From Ifrita kowaldi (lineage: Eukaryota > Chordata > Aves > Passeriformes > Cinclosomatidae): 64,000 nucleotides of DNA. The stretch spans positions 186,001 through 250,000 of the forward strand of contig VZRS01010770.1 of the NCBI GenBank assembly GCA_013398055.1. Direction: 5' to 3'. The translations under genes and the position numbers were made by a program. The notes under the pieces are model-generated. The model did not search any database and was not told the DNA's origin. It saw nothing but the letters and a program-made list of their open reading frames with translations. Below, one piece after another: positions 62,870-64,000 of the stretch (positions within the stretch are counted from its first letter, which is position 1; the number at the start of each line of letters is the position of its first letter).

Positions 62870-63723
62870 TTTGGATTGGAACCCTTAAAGGCCATCTACT
62901 TCCAACCTCCCTGCCATGGATGAGGACACATTCCACTAGACCAGGTTGCTCAAAGCCCCATCCAACATGAACAACACTAGGGATGGGGCATCCACAACCT
63001 TTCTGGGCAACCTGTTCCACTGCCCCACCACACTCACAGTAAAGAATTTCTTCCTAATAGCTAATCTAAATCTACCCCCATTTCCCCTTGTCCTACCACT
63101 ATATGCTCTTGTAAGAAGTACCTCCTCAGCTCTCTGGTCAGCCCCCTTTAGGTATTGGAAGGTGCTATAAGGTCTCCCTGAAATCATGTCTTCTCCAGGC
63201 TGAACAACCCAAACTCTCTCAGCCTGTCTTCTTAGGAGAGGTACTTCAGGTCCCTGGTCATTTTTTGGCTCTCCTCTGGGCCTGCTCCAACAGGTTCATG
63301 TCTTTCCTGTGCTGAGGGCTGCAGAAGTGAACACAGGAATTCAGGTAGGGTCTCACAGGAGTGGAGTAGAGGGGGAAAATCACATCCCTTGCCCTGCTGG
63401 CTGCACTGTTTTTGATGCAGCCCAGGGCACATTGGCATTTTGGGCTGCAAGTGCACACTGCTGGGTCATGACCAGCCTCTCATCCACCAGCACCCCCAAG
63501 CCCTTCTCAGCAGGGCTGCTCTCTGTCTGTTGATTCCCCAGCCTGTGTTGATACAGGGGTTGCCCTAACCCAGGTGTAGCACGTTATAGTTGGCTTTCTT
63601 AAGCTTCATGACGTTTCCATGGGCCAGGTGCTAGAGCTTGTCCAAGTCCTTCTGGATGACATCCTGTCCCTCAGATATGTCAACCCTACCCCTTCTCTTA
63701 GTGTCATCAGTTAACTTGCTGAG
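62870..63723 (-). mobile_element. CR1 LINE, copy B, near-identical repeat of copy A
   Basis: 62870-63717 repeats 62021-62868 at an offset of 849, with no indel and about seven substitutions that I could count (for example GCGCTGG/GCACTGT near 63404, ATGTCC/ATGACC, GCCGTT/GCCCTT and ATGACA/ATGTCA). It encodes the same broken ORF2 pieces. It continues six bases further (GCTGAG), as a CR1 should, and then diverges. It lacks the 3' octamer tail that copy A has. One CR1 insertion probably accounts for both copies. Confidence 0.95.
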
Positions 63724-64000
63724 TATTTAGTATATACTGAGGTGTTTAATGTCGTGCTGAGTGTCGTATAATTTCGCTCTCGGATCGTTACCTTTCTTTA
63801 TGTATGTCTTGCACATTAATCCACTATTGCGGAAGAGGTCTTGGATAGGTTTATTTTAAGGAAATTTATACCATTTTGTGAATGCATTGGTCAAATATTT
63901 CTTGGAAGGTTCCAGATACTGGATTTTGTATTATCAAATTTGCATTTTAGGATTAATTTTCAATACAACTGGTATTATCATAATGTTTCACGTGTTGTGT
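63724..64000. other. Unclassified sequence with a local CpG burst
   Basis: Beyond the CR1 break the sequence has no recognised feature. Five CpGs fall within about 50 bp at 63752-63790 (GTCGTGC, GTCGTATAATTTCGCTCTCGGATCG), unlike the CpG-poor remainder of the window. There is no open frame of note. Confidence 0.4.

Noticed and set aside
62097..63170. Pairs of identical plus-strand frames in both CR1 copies
   Set aside because: They are antisense shadows of the CR1 ORF2 remnant on the minus strand.
1..64000. tRNA, rRNA, CRISPR, bacterial operon or phage features
   Set aside because: No such signals were seen. The repeats identify the sequence as avian nuclear DNA.

Overview
This window is vertebrate nuclear DNA, almost certainly from a bird and most likely a passerine or another neoavian. 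The evidence is its repeats. Five CR1 LINE fragments have avian-type 3' ends with (A/G)ATTCTATGATTCT-like tails and the usual reverse transcriptase remnants. There is one near-complete solo LTR of a common neoavian endogenous retrovirus family. A piece of a second LTR is one I associate with songbird genomes. There is no bacterial or phage signal, no operon, no CRISPR and no recognisable RNA gene.

No protein-coding gene could be identified by homology. Nearly all open frames are short (60-130 codons), scattered on both strands, and look like chance frames in AT-rich intergenic or intronic DNA. The longest (170 codons, near 6 kb) has no recognisable domain. The only frames I can assign to a family are decayed reverse transcriptases: an old L2-type RT at 35.7 kb, and CR1 ORF2 remnants at 37.1-38.2 kb and 62.0-63.7 kb.

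Layout. 0-10 kb: unique sequence with an ancient CR1/L3-like 3' end (3.9 kb), a plus-strand CR1 tail (8.05 kb) and a short tandem duplication (6.35 kb). 10-25 kb: unique sequence with a MIR-like core (10.2 kb), old amniote-repeat debris and one strong pseudo-exon. 25-33 kb: a CR1 tail (25.6 kb) and two possible plus-strand microexons (26.98 and 32.46 kb) with good splice signals and mutually compatible phase. 32.6-34.2 kb: two LTR insertions, the first cut off by a single N. 35-42 kb: L2 RT remnant, the longest single CR1 copy, and a CR1 tail abutting a 24-base A tract. 42-57 kb: mostly unique, with homeodomain-motif-rich stretches that resemble conserved non-coding elements. 57-62 kb: several minus-strand open frames with coding-like codon use, one next to a very good splice acceptor, but none recognised. 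62.0-63.7 kb: an 848-bp CR1 block present twice in tandem, about 99% identical, separated by one N. This is most likely an unmerged contig overlap.

The most consistent reading is a gene desert or the interior of a large intron, with transposon layers of different ages. The points most worth checking are the two N-marked joins, the microexon candidates, the minus-strand exon candidate at 60.6 kb and the enhancer-like stretches. I found nothing that amounts to a new multi-gene system.
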